From Ctenosaura bakeri (lineage: Eukaryota > Chordata > Lepidosauria > Squamata > Iguanidae): DNA of 64,000 nucleotides. Under the pieces are notes generated by a model that searched no databases, was not told the DNA's origin, and saw only the letters and a program-made list of their open reading frames with translations. Shown one piece after another: positions 1-12,190 of the stretch; positions within the stretch are counted from its first letter, which is position 1; every line of letters begins with the position of its first letter. The position numbers and the translations under genes were made by a program. The DNA lies in contig CAOLHI010001429.1 of assembly GCA_948474755.1 (NCBI GenBank), forward strand, positions 310,001 to 374,000, given 5' to 3'.

Positions 1-151
1 CCCCAAGCCTTTTAATTCAATGTATTACTGCCAGCAAGCCAACTACTGCAAATCCTGGATGGTTGGCTATTGGAGACCATCTGGTGTGGGTCTTGTTCCT
101 CTCCTCCACTTCCCACCCTGAAGCAGAGCTCAACAAGACTTAGAACACTTA

Positions 152-352
152 GGCCATTTCTGCACTAGCCTGTTATAGTGCTATTATTCCGCTTTCAACA
201 ATCTATGGAATCCTGGGGTTTGAAGTTTAGAGAGGGGCATTTAGAATTCTCAGCTGGAGAGCTCTTTGGCCTCAGTAAACCATAAACCCCAAAATCCCAC
301 AGGATATTGAAAGTGGAATAATAGCACTTTAAGAGTGTAGTGTGGAAATGGC
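152..352. mobile_element. Palindromic MITE, family A (copy 1)
   Basis: Long-hairpin non-autonomous DNA element. The left arm starts GGCCATTTCTGCACTAG, continues through a block ending in TTCCGCTTTCAAC, and the right arm is its inverted complement ending GTGGAAATGGC. The centre holds GAATTCTCAGCTGGAGAGCTC. Flanking TTA on both sides fits a 3-bp target duplication if the last C is lost. It has no coding capacity. The element is recognised by comparison with about 14 other copies in this window. Confidence 0.85.
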
Positions 353-639
353 TTAACTCTTCCCTGCTGCTGCAAGTTTGTTCTTGATTATTAGCTAGCT
401 AATGTTACACAGTACTGCTAAGACGTAGCTCTCACAGTATTGATATAATATAGTCATGCAACTATTGTTAGTTTCTTTTCTTCCTTCTAGGAGAAAGAAC
501 TGAAAAAACTTTTTTTCTTCTTTGTTGCTCCTTAAAACTGCTTTTGAAAGCAAATAGAATGGCAGGAGAAGGGAGAAGTCCAGCCTGAAAGGTTCACATT
601 CTCCCTTCCCTTGTCCTACAGTATCTAAACCATCATGTT

Positions 640-1063
640 TGATTTCTTTTTTTGCCATGCAAAAGAGCCCCTGGAGCATTGTGTGATTGTGAGGAGTGGT
701 CCACACGATGCACACGCAATCGCATGACACTCCAGGGGCTGGCAGGCACCAATTGCACACTATTTCATTTTTGGCTTTGAGCCAAAAATGGTGCACACTT
801 GCGCATTGCTCTGGGGCCCTGTGTGCATTTACTGTGCGTGCGTAGCTCTGGAGCTGTGGTGCTGGTGCTTCCTGCCCCAGCGCAGCCTGGGAAAATCTCA
901 GGGTGCACTGTGGAAGGAAGAGGAGGGGCTCTCATGCTACCTACTTGCTAGCAGGCAGCAGCTGTGGAGCTGAAGCAACAGGGACGTGAGAGCCTCTCAG
1001 AAAAGGCTGCTTGTGCGATCTCCACACCCCAGCTCCACAAAAAGGTAAGTTGCGGAAAGGGCC
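640..1063 (-). mobile_element. MITE, family B (B2 subtype, degenerate end)
   Basis: Inverted copy of the element at 40833-41265. Shared blocks include a GGCTTTGAGCCAAAAATGG hairpin, the CCTGCCCCAGCGCAGCCTGGG segment and the terminal GCGGAAAGGGCC at the right end. The left terminus is degraded to T-rich sequence, so the start is approximate. The short reading frames over it (395-796, 788-973) are accidental. Confidence 0.7.
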
Positions 1064-1153
1064 TATGGCTGCAGCATTTGCAGCCAGGAGATAGAGCAAC
1101 CCATTAATGAGTTGTAGAAAGAGGAGGTTGAGAGGAATGAATAAGTGATATAG

Positions 1154-1352
1154 AGCCAGTATGGTGTAAATGGTTTCAATGTTGAACTACAACCCTGTAG
1201 ACCAGGGTTTGATTCTGCACTCAGCCATGGAAACCCACTGACTGAGTTTGGGTGCATCACATATTCTCAGCCCCAGAAAATCCCATGATCGGTTCACTGT
1301 AGGGTCGCCATAAGTCAGAAATGACTTGAAGGCACACAACAATGACAACAGT
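1154..1352 (+). mobile_element. tRNA-derived SINE with Bov-B-like tail
   Basis: The 5' part GCCAGTATGGTGTAAATGG followed by AGACCAGGGTTTGATTC resembles a tRNA-type promoter (box A/box B). The body has CCATGGAAACCCACTG. The 3' end GTCGCCATAAGTCAGAAATG followed by ACTTGAAGGCACACAACAA matches the Bov-B LINE 3' end that mobilises such SINEs in squamates. Nine further copies or fragments occur in this window. The exact family name is inferred. Confidence 0.85.
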
Positions 1353-2499
1353 CCTAGCAAGACAATGGAACTCTCTCTCTCTCTCTTTGTGTAGAGTGGA
1401 GTAAGTTTTTCCCCTTTTATACTGAAAGGGAGACAGATCATTTGCCTCCTTCCTGTACCTATAGCTCCCCACTGTGGAACAAGTGGATAAAATTAAGGCT
1501 GTAGTAGGCTGGTGAAGTCAGGTAAAAGTTTTTGCATACTTCTGAGTGAAAAAGAATAGGGATGATTCAGACCATTTCTGCATACATCATAGTAGCATCA
1601 AATTCTTACCCTCCTCTCTGCACATTGTAGCATTTTAGCATTGTAGTTTTCCTCCTGGTTCTGCACATTTTTGGCACCTAGCACAGTTGACTGTGATGAG
1701 AAACAAAACTGGAACAACTCTAATGTAAATCTCGCAAACCAATTCTGCTTTGTTTTTTGCCTACATGCAGAAGCATATCATCGATTCACAGCACAGAAGT
1801 GGCCGGCTATGAGCATTCTCAGGCTGTCCCTTCCGTCATTTCCATCCCTATCTCTCTCCACTCATCAAAGGACAGGCTGCCGTCATTATTGTCTTTATGT
1901 GTTAAAGGAACAGTGGGAAGAGAGGGGATCTGGTAATGGACCATTAAGATGTGTTTTTTCCCCGTATCAACGAACATACTCACCTACACTCAAACGTAGC
2001 AATGCAGAAATGTGTTTAAAATGTTTTTTTTTAAAAAACAGACCAATCAGTGATGGCGCAGTGGGGTGAGGGAGGGGAATGGGAGTAGCCAGGGACTTGC
2101 TGTTGCGGATGCAGCAACCGCTGTTCTCCACTTTAATGTGGTATAAATCAGAGGGGGTGCAGACAGCACAGTTTCTGAATTGGAGTATAAAACACTGCTC
2201 TTGATATGCAGTGCAGAAATGGCCTCAGGAAGGAAATGGACTGTACAAGCGAAAACTGTACTTTCTTTCAGCTGAAAAAATTCAATTTGTGGTTCTCTGG
2301 ATTGTTGACTCTTTGCCCTGCTTCTTTCTGTTACTTGCTCCAAAAGTTTTGTGTGTGTATATTGGGTGGTGATGGTGCTATTTCTATCTTGCACAGTCTT
2401 GAATGCAAATGAATTCTTTTGCAGATGAATCAAACTTATGCACTATTGTCACATCAAAGTAGAGCAGAATTTTTTTTAAAGTTTTAAAGCAATTAGAGA
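1353..2499. other. No recognised gene or element
   Basis: Contains a short CT run (about 1373-1387). The reading frames at 1671-2069 and 2047-2433 overlap on opposite strands, lack known motifs and look random. I see nothing else. Confidence 0.5.
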
Positions 2500-3260
2500 G
2501 TTGGGCATCTAAAGAATGGAAGCAAACAAGTCTATACAGAGTAACAGATTTTTAAAAATAGTTCATACCAAAAAAGAAGACCAAATTGGGACACAGCTTG
2601 AAGATATTAATTTAGCATGGATCCTGATACTTCAGATCATGGATTTCATATTCCACCCTAATATTTAAAAAAATAAGGTACAAGAGCTCTCATCTAATTT
2701 GAAACTATAATAGTTAATTCAACAGAAAACAGCAAGGGAACAATATTAAAAATCTATGCATTGACATTAGGGCTAATGTTCTCACCCTTAGAGGGCATGA
2801 AGCAAACTTGGTCCACGGACCTCAAAACAGAATTAGATGCCTTAACATGAAATTCTATAGGGGAAACAAACACCACCAGAACCACACATGAGAGAAAACA
2901 TTTTAAAAACTACATACGTACGCTATCTAACATCTCATACTCAGCTATGTGAACAAAATCCTACATAATAAGCATTGGAGGAACTATGGGAATATCTGTT
3001 CCACTTTATTTATGCATCTAGACTGCTCACAAGCAGCAAAATATTGGAATAAAATATTCTCAGTGATTACAAAAATCACAAAGCAAACAGTAAACCTCAC
3101 TCCAGGAACAAGCCTCCTCGCAGTCTTTACTAATCAAAACAAAATCTTAAACCACAAGGAACAGATTGTTTTCTTATGTGGGGCTGTATATCTCCAATGG
3201 AAAAAAACACTATAATGTTTCTATGGAACATTGGATGACAAGAGGATAGTACTTAGCACT
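2500..3260 (+). mobile_element. L1-type LINE fragment (ORF2 C-terminal region), decayed
   Basis: A frame around 2949-3215 reads through a segment like the L1 ORF2 C-terminal cysteine region: CW/R-like residues, then LFMHLDCSQAAKYWNKIF, matching the usual F-H-x-W-x-C…FW spacing, followed by a hydrophobic stretch. Upstream the same frame is broken by stops. The piece is 5'-truncated and pseudogenic. Boundaries are approximate because no target duplication was found. LINE ORF2 supplies endonuclease and reverse transcriptase; this fragment would be inactive. Confidence 0.6.
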
Positions 3261-3504
3261 TAAGGAACAGTTAACATCAAGCATACAAAATCCAAAATGC
3301 ACATTAGTGATTCCTTTATTAGTTCAACGAGAAAACACAAAAAACTAGCAGCTTTTGATGCTCACTGGCTTCTTCTTCAACCAGTGAACTTCGAACACTA
3401 GTGCATTTTTTTGGTGCCTTCTGGTTGGCAAAAATAAAATTATTTTGTATTTTATTTAACAATTGGCAAAACTACTCCGGCAACAATCTACCGCATAAGA
3501 TGTA

Positions 3505-3590
3505 GGCCCCTCCCTAAACTGTAAACTCAGGATTCCATAGGATGTTGAAAGTGGAATAATAGCACTATAACAGTCTAGTCCAGAAAAGGC
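3505..3590. mobile_element. Half-copy of MITE family A
   Basis: Only the right arm is present: it begins GGCCCCTCCCTAAACTG at what is the palindrome centre in full copies and runs to CAGTCTAGTCCAGAAAAGGC. The left arm is absent. Confidence 0.8.
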
Positions 3591-5382
3591 TTGTGGAAAA
3601 ATAATAATCCAGAAGTTATATGTGTTCTGAGAGCAGATCAGCTCCTGTTTTTACTATAAAATGACTTACTCTGTTCAGTGCTTGAAGCTTTGGTCTACGT
3701 CCTATTACCATAGGAGGTATGGTTGGCTGGGGCACTGGATGGGGCCTGCACTGTCACAGCACCCCAGTTTGCATTATGGAGCCCACTTCCCGAGAAGATT
3801 TAGCTAATCACTCTCTTCCAGTCTTTTAGTGACCTACAGTTTTTTCCCCCACAGATGTTATTTGCTGATTGATTTTGCTTTTATGGCTCTTTAAAAAAAC
3901 TAAATATATTGCATTGCGTGTGTTTATGTGTAGAGGGGGTAATGGCGCTAAGCCAGCTGAGACTTTGCAAGCGCTTTTGGTCCCAAGCGAGCCTCCGTAA
4001 GTCCTTCATACTCTCTACAGTACAGTACCTGGGTTCCACTTTTCAATCAATTTTGTTTTCTGACTGTGCTCTGGTCCCTAACACGACAGATTAGTGGGAG
4101 AAACCTGCATTTCTCTTTGTGTGGTAGGTAGGAAGTTCTATGGGTTTGTACTTATCCTTTTGGGGGCCTAAATGGAAGGTATTAATGTTTGCATAAACAA
4201 ATTAACAAGGTTGAAATTTTTGGATGTAAGGGAGAAGTGTTTAGGGTTTAAAATCAAAGAATAGCTATGATTCCAACTCAGCTGGGACAAGGATGTGCCT
4301 CAGCTATCAAAAAATGTTCAAGAAACATCATCCTGCCATTTAGTCATGAAGGTATTCTGCGTGGCTCTATCTTGCAAAAACTGCACCCGTGTTTTAGGGC
4401 TCATCATTCCCTAGCACTTGGATGAATAGCCACTCATACCCCTGAGGCTTGAATTTAAAATGGAGCTGCCAACAAGTGCTTCAGAAAAAGCAGCTTGTTT
4501 CGACGGTGCTTTTCTTCTCATTTTAACCTTTAGTTTGTCTCTTCCTAGCTGTCAGGCCTCCTGCTTGAATCCCATTTCTCAACTGTTATCATGGCAGTAA
4601 CTGAAAAAGCAAGTCACAGTGGTTTAAGGAACAGCTGTAGGAAGATAATTAATGCTCCCTAACATTTTTCTGCAGCCTTTAGCACCTTGTCGCCACACAG
4701 CCTACAACATCTGTGCTTCTTAGCAGCTAAGCTGTAGATCCCCCACTGGCCTCCAATTCCTCACCAAGCAGTTGTCACCCACTCAGGCACAATAAGGGCA
4801 AAATGTAGAAAATTGCTTGGAAAAAAAGAAAAAGAAGAAAAGATATGTGGTGTGTGATCTGGTCATGTGTGTGTATGCATACTTGTTTTTGAAGATGCAG
4901 CTAGACCCTTCCGAGTTGCAAAGTGGTGCTTGTAGAATTTTTCCCCACTTATAATGCTGATTCTTAGCAACACACAAGATTCCCCCATGGAGACTCTTTT
5001 CCAGTTCTTTGGCAGTGCACACAGGCTTGAGACAGATATCACATTCAGCTCTTGTTGAAATAAACTTGGTTCTGGTCCAGATTTTGTCTGCTGGGCTCTC
5101 TTCTGATAAAACAGAGACACTGATGCCAGTGAGTGCTGTGATCAACAGCTGGGGACCTTGACCCTGTGCAACTTGTTTACTGGGAAGGTAGTCCCACTGA
5201 GTTCACCAGGTTGACTTCTCTTTCTGGAAATATACATTCTAGCAATTAATAGCTAAATTTGGTTCTTGCCCTCATTTACTCAGCTACTATTACCCCAGGG
5301 TGATAAGCTCTGAATTTGCTCTAAGCTGCTGTGGAGCAAATGGTCAAGGAAATTATGAAGAAAGTCAAAAGCAAAGAGGAGG
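3591..5382. other. No recognised gene or element
   Basis: Unremarkable AT-rich sequence with an A/T-rich purine run near 4820-4845. The minus-strand frames at 4783-5145 and 4863-5120 overlap one another in different frames and show no motif I recognise. Confidence 0.5.
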
Positions 5383-5556
5383 CATTACCCTGATTTCTGG
5401 GGTCCCTTGGGGGACACCTCAATGTGCTCCAAATAATGGGGAATGGGAATTAGCCAGAGCACAAGCTGTAGCACTACAAGAGGCAGGGCAACCTAGCGAG
5501 ATCTTAGGGGTCATGCTAAACCAAAAACCAAGCAGAACTGATTTATAACTGTTTTC

Positions 5557-5562
5557 TTTATT
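5557..5562 (-). terminator. LTR A polyadenylation signal
   Basis: TTTATT on the plus strand reads AATAAA on the minus strand, downstream of the LTR TATA box and upstream of U5. The same signal is at the corresponding place in the other LTR copies. Confidence 0.6.
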
Positions 5563-5829
5563 TAAAAGACAGTCACTGCACACTTACGTACTCAGTCACA
5601 CAGACCTAAGAAAGTAAAGGGAGGAAATTTGATAGGGGATTTTAAGAAAGAGTTTTCAGGGGAAATACTACACCTGATCCTGCAGCCCAGGTAGCCAGAA
5701 GAAAATCAGTAAGCCTGGAGTGGAGATTCTCAGCACGTGGAAGCTGAGGGGAAGGCTCAGTGAATGAAGCGGCAGCAAGGCAGGATGACAACCATGAGCA
5801 ATCCAAGGAAGCGCTCAAAATCAGGAGTT

Positions 5830-5835
5830 CTTATA
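5830..5835 (-). promoter_or_regulatory. LTR A TATA-like box
   Basis: CTTATA on the plus strand gives TATAAG on the minus strand, about 270 bases upstream of the AATAAA. The matching position is TATAAG in LTR D and TATAAAA in LTR E. Confidence 0.55.
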
Positions 5836-6549
5836 GGGAGAAATGTGCCTGTAGGGTAGTCCGCTCCTGGTGAGAACAATGGGTTTCGGGTTGGAGACAA
5901 AGCCTCTGAAAGGTCAGCACTTAAGATGATAGGATTTTGACGGAGTTGTCTATAGAGCAGACAGTATGCAAATAGGGAGTGCTTGATAGTTGAGTAGTCA
6001 GAAGTGCTAATCTCGTCAAGCTGACGGTTCAGGGCAGAGAATATTTTGTATGCTTGGTGCATACTTAATTTAGTGTCAAAGTGTACTTGCCGGGAGGTCT
6101 CCCGAAGCTGCGTGCTGGAAAATTTCTGGCCTGCCTGGGATTTTTCAGCCGTTCAGCCGTGTTCTTGTGCGTGCTTATCCGGGGGCCTCTCAAGCACGTG
6201 GAGGGGAACAGTTTGGAATGGCCAATCTTTTTATATCAAATTATAAGCCCTGGGCTCGGACTATGGACCACAGTAACAGAGGAGCTGAAGTTAGCCAGGC
6301 GGTTGTTTTTAAAAAAATATCAGATGAGTAATAAGTTAGCAGGAGTTGGCCCAACCCTACTGTTAGGCAAAGTGATGCACCCACATCAGGCAGCAGATGT
6401 GGGGTCCCAGTATTAAATGACCACAGGTGATTTTGCATAACTTTAAAGGAGATGATGAAGACAGTAAAGTAGTAACATAGTAAAGATTTTTCCATACTTT
6501 GGCTCAGTCGCAAATCAGAATGGAGACTGTGGTCAAGAATTCAGAAGAA

Positions 6550-6670
6550 GTCCATTTCGCACTGGACTGTTACAGTGCTATTATTCCACTTTCAACATCC
6601 TCTGGAATCCTGGCGTTTGCAGTTTATTAGTGGAATAATAGCACTATAACAGTCTAGTGTGGAAATGGTG
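6550..6670. mobile_element. MITE family A (copy 3, internally deleted)
   Basis: Left arm from GTCCATTTCGCACTGG to GTTTGCAGTTTATTAG joins directly to a short right arm AGTGGAATAATAGCACTATAA and GTGTGGAAATGG. The central part of the hairpin is deleted. Confidence 0.8.
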
Positions 6671-9600
6671 GACTGGGAAGGGCAAGCATGAAAGAACTAG
6701 ACAGGATCCCAAAGTGTAAAGATATATAACTGAATTGAATACTATGGTTACGATTGTCCATGCCATGGTATTTCCCATTTCTATGTATGGTTGTGAAAGG
6801 TGAAGAGTGAAGAAAGCTGATAAGAAGAAAATCAATTCATTTGAATTGTGGTGCTGGAGAAGAGTTCCTTCACATATAGGAAGCATGTTTTCCTTTATGT
6901 ATCCCATCATGCCCTAAGTTTAGCAGATGAAGCTCTTTCACAGTGGTGATGTATGGGAATTGAGCAGCGCCTTTTCCATTGTGGTAACTTATCTTTGAAA
7001 TGCCCTGTTGGAGGAACCCTAAATGGTTCCTTTCCTATTGCCAGCAAACCAGTTTTTTTTGTTTTGTTTTCTGTGATGTTAGTCACCTTTTATTGAACTC
7101 CCTTATATTTTAATCTTCTGGTCTTCGTAATGGAACTATTTTTCAAATGTTTTAACACTCTTTGAGTGTGTCTGTAATGGTACATCATTTTGAGAGCCCT
7201 TGAAAGAGAGTTGGAAGCTCTTGTTATAAATACACCAGTGATTCAGAGAAAGGTTGAGATCCTATTTGACACTGGCAGAGGGTAAAGTTCTGCCAGTGTA
7301 TTTAAAGAGGAGGTTTGGGAGGGTGAGGGCTGGCAGCCAGGCAACAGTGTGAGGGATCTCTCCTGGTGCTCCCTCCCAGCAATTGTTGGCTGTCTGGCTG
7401 CAGGACAGGGAGAGCAGAGCTGTGCCTGGGTGCCATGCAGCAGTCATTGCATAGTCTGGGAAAAACCACTACACAAGATGGTACTGGATACCTTGATGAG
7501 CAACATTGAGAAAGGGAATTGCATAAATCACCAAGAGAATCCTGACTACTCTAACGGGACACACATGCTGACAGAAGAAGCAAGTAGCTTGTTTTGACTG
7601 CTTCCCCTGTCAACATCTCATGAATGACAAGCCAAGGATTCTGGACTTCCTTGGCTTTTCATGTCATCTGTTTGCCAATAAAACCCATAGCTTTGTAATT
7701 TTCAGTGCAAGTCTGAAATGTGTTCAAACCCTTCTTTAAAGACTCCTTTTCTTAGCCTCAACATTCATTCCTATTTAAGTTGGTGTCATGTTGTGTTGAC
7801 TGAGGACACATTCAGCTCATACTCTGAGAAGAAAAGAAAAAATCACCCGTCACTCATGAATGACCCAAAGCAACACTCCTTTTAGTAGCTAACAACTTCT
7901 TCTGATATATTGCAGCCATCTGATGTGCACATGGATTGTGATTAGCTTGCTGTTTATTTGAGGGGACACAATTGATCTATGGTAGCAAATATTCTGTCTT
8001 TTTCCCCAGCAACATTTGCAAATTTACCTCCTATTATTCAGAACAGTGGTTTGTAGATTCCTTGGGGCTGTGACTTGCTTTTTAGTGTTGATGTTGCTCT
8101 ATTAACTTGCAAAACTTTGTTTAATTTATATATTATATGTAAAGCATTGTATTATTCGTTTATTTATTAGCAGCTTGTGGGCTTCATGATAACAAATTAT
8201 TCAGTCCTGTGTGTATACTTTGATACTTCCCCTTTGTCACCGCAATAATGACAACTTGTTAGTATAATGTGGTAGCTAAGAACTTGGTTTCAAACTTTAC
8301 CTCCTCTATGAACTCATTAAATAACTGTTTCTCAACCTCAGTCCTTGAATTTGAGAATAATAATTCTGGCCTAATATACAGGAATACTGTAAAGACTGCT
8401 GAAACAAGATGTATGAACTGCTTCGGACATTTATTAAACATTATTTAAATGCTAAGTATTATCTCAAGGTATAATTAGCATGCATATAAACAGGTAAAGC
8501 ATTTTCAAATATGTGCAAGTGAAGACTTGAGAAAAAGGTGATACATTTTGCAGCTAGAAGGGGAACAGAGTTGCAGATTTGCAGCAATGAAAGGAAAACA
8601 ATTACTGGAAAAAGGCTGAGCATGTAGAAAGGGTAATTAGCCAACCTCCAGCTGTTTACATCTGTTTTTGCCACTAAGTGAAGTGATGCATTCACTCAGA
8701 TATTCTGTGATGGGTCATGTGATAAAAATTAAGCTCTAGAGATGCTTTGCACGCTGAAGGTTGGGTCATCCTCAAGGATGTGTTATCAGTTGTGCAACTG
8801 GCGTAAATTCTCTAGGGCTTTCAATGACTAGGGACTCCATGTTTCTGCAGGTGTTCTTCTTCTTAAGAGAGAAATGTTCCTGGGAAGGTGCACATCTCTC
8901 TCCTGTTACCCTCTTCAAGGCTCCACTGTACTTTTTTTAAACCTATTTTGATCCTGTCTTCCAGCTGTGGAGCAGGTGATGATATATGTGTTAACATCAC
9001 TCCCTGTGAGACTCCAGCGTCAGACATACCAGCAGGGTGCCTGAGGCCACCCCATCCCTTGGCTCTGAAAGGGGAGCTGACTTGTATGCAGAAAGGAATC
9101 TTGTTCTCCGCATTGTTCCAGGATTCCAACCACCGTAAGCCAGCCTTGTTGGAAGTGCAACCGTGTATCTTTGAAAGCTGTCACCTACATAACATCTCTA
9201 ACTAGGAAGATCCATTGGTCCAGGGCCACACTGTGAGGCACTGCCCATCTCCAAGATTATTTCTCAACTGGAGAGGGACATTTCTCTTTTCTAAGGATAT
9301 TGTGACATACACACACCCTTCTGCTATCTTGGTGTCTAATGGACAAACACCAGATCCACATTCCTTGTTTGGTATAAAGTTCACAAGAAGCAATGTGTTA
9401 AATAGCTTGCTGCCAAAAGCTAGAGATTAGTAGTGGAATGACAGTAGTCTAAAACCTGGTCCATTGTTTCCATAGAGTTCTCCACTTTTCTTCACATTCT
9501 CAGACATCAATGGGAAGTTCTTATAATGCCTTGGACAGCCTTGTTTTCCCAAACAATACTTGTGTATCTGTACATGGAATGTCCCCCCGCTACATCTCCA

Positions 9601-9739
9601 AAAGCACTTGTATAAGTGGATGGGGTATTAGGTCTACATGTGCATATGCTGAGTTGTTGGATTGACTGTGGATGCTAATGCACATTTGAATTCTTAGCAG
9701 AACACACATCTTATTGAGTTGAGATGAGGAAGCTCTGGC
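6671..9739. other. No recognised gene; one perfect hairpin
   Basis: About 3 kb with no element I can name. It contains a perfect 10-bp inverted repeat (7270-7279 with 7289-7298, 9-nt loop), a TATTTAAAG run just after it and an AATAAAA at about 7678. The frame at 7349-7597 has no known motif. An AT-rich tail near 8100-8165 resembles a LINE 3' end but is too vague to call. Confidence 0.4.
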
Positions 9740-9825
9740 TCTTTGGATGTTGGCCCTTCACTCTGGAAGTGCTAGCCAATGATGCCAATGATAAGAAATT
9801 GTCAGAATTGTAGTCCAAATTGTTT
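9740..9825. mobile_element. Palindromic element, family C (degenerate)
   Basis: Short sequence with GGATGTTGGCCCTTCA at one end and GAATTGTAGTCCAAATTG at the other, arranged as imperfect inverted repeats. Similar sequences occur near 33045, 36795, 55322 and 59265. Class unknown. Confidence 0.4.
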
Positions 9826-10169
9826 GAAGGATGAAATTTTTTCTGCTCCTGTTACTGAGTGCATGGATGTGCATTTCTGTTTCCATCTTTTCAGCAATTA
9901 AATCTAGATCAAGAATATGCATGATTGCTCACCGTAAGGTTTGCTATTCCATTTGTTTTTGTTCTTAAAACCACACTTATTATGTTATTCATTCATCATT
10001 TTGTTCTTTTCCCCTCTCTATTGCTTTTATTGGGAGAATGTACTATTTCTCTGATGTCTGTAACTTCTCTGTTTTCCAATGAGTTGGCTTATCTTCAGAG
10101 ATTCTACTGCCCCTTTAATGAATGAAGACAAATGAACAGAAAGTCCCTCCATTTAATCAACAATTAGAC

Positions 10170-11300
10170 CAATAGAATCACAGAGTTGCACGAAACTACA
10201 GGGCCCTCAGCCATGCAGGAATGCACAACTAAAACACTTCTGAGAGATGGACATTCAACCTCTGTTTAAAGACCTCTAAAGAAGGAGAATCCACACCTTC
10301 CAAGGCAATCTATTCCACTGTTGAGCAGCTCTTAAAGTAAAGCAGTTCTTCTTAATACTTAGGTGGAATCTTTTTCTTGAAATCTGAATCCATTGGTTTG
10401 TGTTCTATCCAAAACAGGACACTTTATTGTGGGGATATTAGTTATGCCTTATAATTTTGGCATTATGTGCAGATTTGATAAGCACGCCCTCTGTTTCATC
10501 ATCCAAATAATATAAAAAGATGTTGAACAACATCAGACTTGTGTTCCTGCATAGATGGGGGTTGGACTGGATGGCCCCTGTGGTCTCTTCCAGCTCTATG
10601 ATTCTGTGATTCTAAGACAGAACTCTGAGACACCCCACTAGTCATTTCAATCCAGGATGAAGAGAAACCATTGATATACATACTTTAGATTCACTTTATC
10701 AACCAGTTAGAAATTGACATAAGAGCAGCATTGCCTAGCCCATATTTTATCAGCTTGTCTGCAAGAATATCAGTGAAACGTTGTCAAAAGCCATAATGAA
10801 ACAAAGATATACCACATCCACAACATCTCCCTGGTTTTTCAAACTTGTTATCAGAAAAAGAGGTAAGATTAATCTGACATGGCTTGTTTTTTTGGAACTC
10901 ATGATGGCTCTTAGTGATCACAGCATTCTTATACTGACTATTTAATGATCTGTTCTAGAACCTTTCCTTATTTTGACGTTAAGCTGACTGGTCAGTAGTT
11001 CCTCAGTTCCTCCCACTCTCCCACTTTTTAAGATGAGGACAACATTCACCAACCTCCAGTTTGCTGGGACCTCTCCTGTTCTCCAAAAATTTTCAAAGAT
11101 TTGACAGTGGGCTTACTGTTCTGTGTTCACTCTCTTCTTTCAAACATTGCCCAAGACTACTTTTTAAAACAGTTTTTCACCTCTTTAGTTAGCCTGAGAT
11201 CATCTTGAGTTTTAGCCTTTCCCCTACAAATACTGGCTATTCATCTGTATTCCTTTTTGGTGATTTCCCCTTTCCTTTATTTCTTATAGGTGTCTCTTTT
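10170..11300 (-). mobile_element. Degenerate CR1-like LINE, antisense
   Basis: The left end AGAATCACAGAGTTGCAC is the reverse complement of a CR1-type 3' end, and the next 270 bp are the reverse complement of the C-terminal region seen intact at 46084-46596. The remainder to about 11300 looks like further antisense LINE sequence with many stops; its exact relation is less certain. It is interrupted by the small plus-strand CR1 tail at 10541-10614. Confidence 0.6.
10541..10614 (+). mobile_element. CR1 3' end, severely 5'-truncated
   Basis: Contains GTTGGACTGGATGGCCCCTG, TGGTCTCTTCCAGCTCTATG and the terminal ATTCTGTGATTCT octamer-like repeats typical of CR1 3' ends. Only about 74 bp were inserted. 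It lies in sense orientation within antisense LINE sequence. Confidence 0.75.
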
Positions 11301-11360
11301 AAATCTCAGCTCACTTGAAAGTTCTTTTTATATCCACCCTGGTTTCTTTAGACACTTCCT

Positions 11361-11786
11361 CAGAGGAGGGGGTGGTGGTGACAACAGCAGCCCCCCTGCT
11401 TGCTGTCCCCTGTCTGCTGCCCCTCCATTGCCACCCGTCCCTGCCTGCCCCTGCCAGGGTCCTTTCTAGCTTGGTGAGGCAGCAGTGGCAGCAGCCTGCC
11501 CAATACCGTCCCCCACCCGCTGCCGCCCCCTGCCTGCCACCACCCCTGTCTGCTCTGCTGGTGTCCTTCCCAGCCTCGTGGGGAGGGGGCAGCAGCAGCA
11601 GCAGTCTTCCCACCTGTTGCTGCCCCCCTGCCCACCGCTGCCCGCTGCTGCTTCCCACTGCTACCCTATTTGCCCCCGCCGGGGTCCTTCCTGGCCTGGT
11701 GTGTGTGGGGGAGGCAGTGGAAGCAGCACCTAGGGGCACAACTTCCATGCTTGCCCTAGGTGCTGTCGAGCCTAGATACGCCACTG
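11361..11786 (-). mobile_element. hAT-type MITE with internal GC-rich minisatellite
   Basis: Read on the minus strand it begins CAGTGGCGTATCTAGGC, a common hAT terminus, and ends CTG. It is flanked by CACTTCCT (11353-11360) and CACTTCCC (11787-11794), an 8-bp target duplication with one mismatch. The interior is a GC-rich tandem array with the core GTCCTTYCYRGCYTSGTG at 11459, 11563 and 11684. The long proline/alanine-rich frames here on both strands (for example 11315-11896) come from this low-complexity array, not from a gene. Confidence 0.85.
11400..11740. repeat. GC-rich minisatellite inside hAT element
   Basis: Three imperfect units of about 104-121 bp with CTGCCCCC and GCAGCAGCAG segments. 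Related units appear inverted inside the hAT element at 17634-18021. Confidence 0.65.
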
Positions 11787-11794
11787 CACTTCCC

Positions 11795-12190
11795 ATTTTT
11801 CCTCCTCACTGGAATTGTTTGTATCTGTGCCTTCAGTATCTTACTTTTAAGAGACTCCCATATATCATGAACTACATTCTTTTTCAGCATTTTTGACCCC
11901 AAGATCTCACTATTTCCCTAAGCCTACTGAAACCTGCTTTCTTCATGTCCAGAGTGTATATAGAATTAAAAACACATTAAGACACACTCTAATTCTAATG
12001 TAAATCTTGGAAAAGTTAGGAGTATTGTTTTGGACTACAACGTCATGACCATTCCAGTTAGGGTATTCTGGAAGTTGTAATAAAAAAGTCCCTCCAATAG
12101 CTGTAAAAATATACTTAATTTTTAATCCATAATCCATGTACTAACAAAGTTTTTTTTAGAAGCTGTCATGGACTTTTTAAGGCTGCAAAA
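11795..12190. other. No recognised gene or element
   Basis: AT-rich unique-looking sequence between two hAT elements. Confidence 0.5.

Larger units (their letters stand above)
5383..6278 (-). mobile_element. Solo LTR A (ERV-like), with 4-bp target duplication
   Basis: On the minus strand it starts TGTTACTGTGG and ends near GGGTAATG (terminal CA mutated to TG). It is flanked by GAGG at 5379-5382 and again at 6279-6282, a perfect 4-bp duplication. The promoter-like TATAAG is at 5830-5835 and AATAAA at 5557-5562, both on the minus strand, giving a U3-R-U5 order. About 896 bp, no internal retroviral region beside it, hence a solo LTR left by LTR-LTR recombination. A 4-bp duplication is usual for gammaretrovirus-like elements; the class is inferred. 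The reading frames over it are shadows. Confidence 0.88.

Noticed and set aside
11315..11896. 193-codon plus-strand frame, longest in the window
   Set aside because: It runs through a GC-rich minisatellite inside a hAT element and has overlapping long frames on both strands; composition, not coding, explains it.
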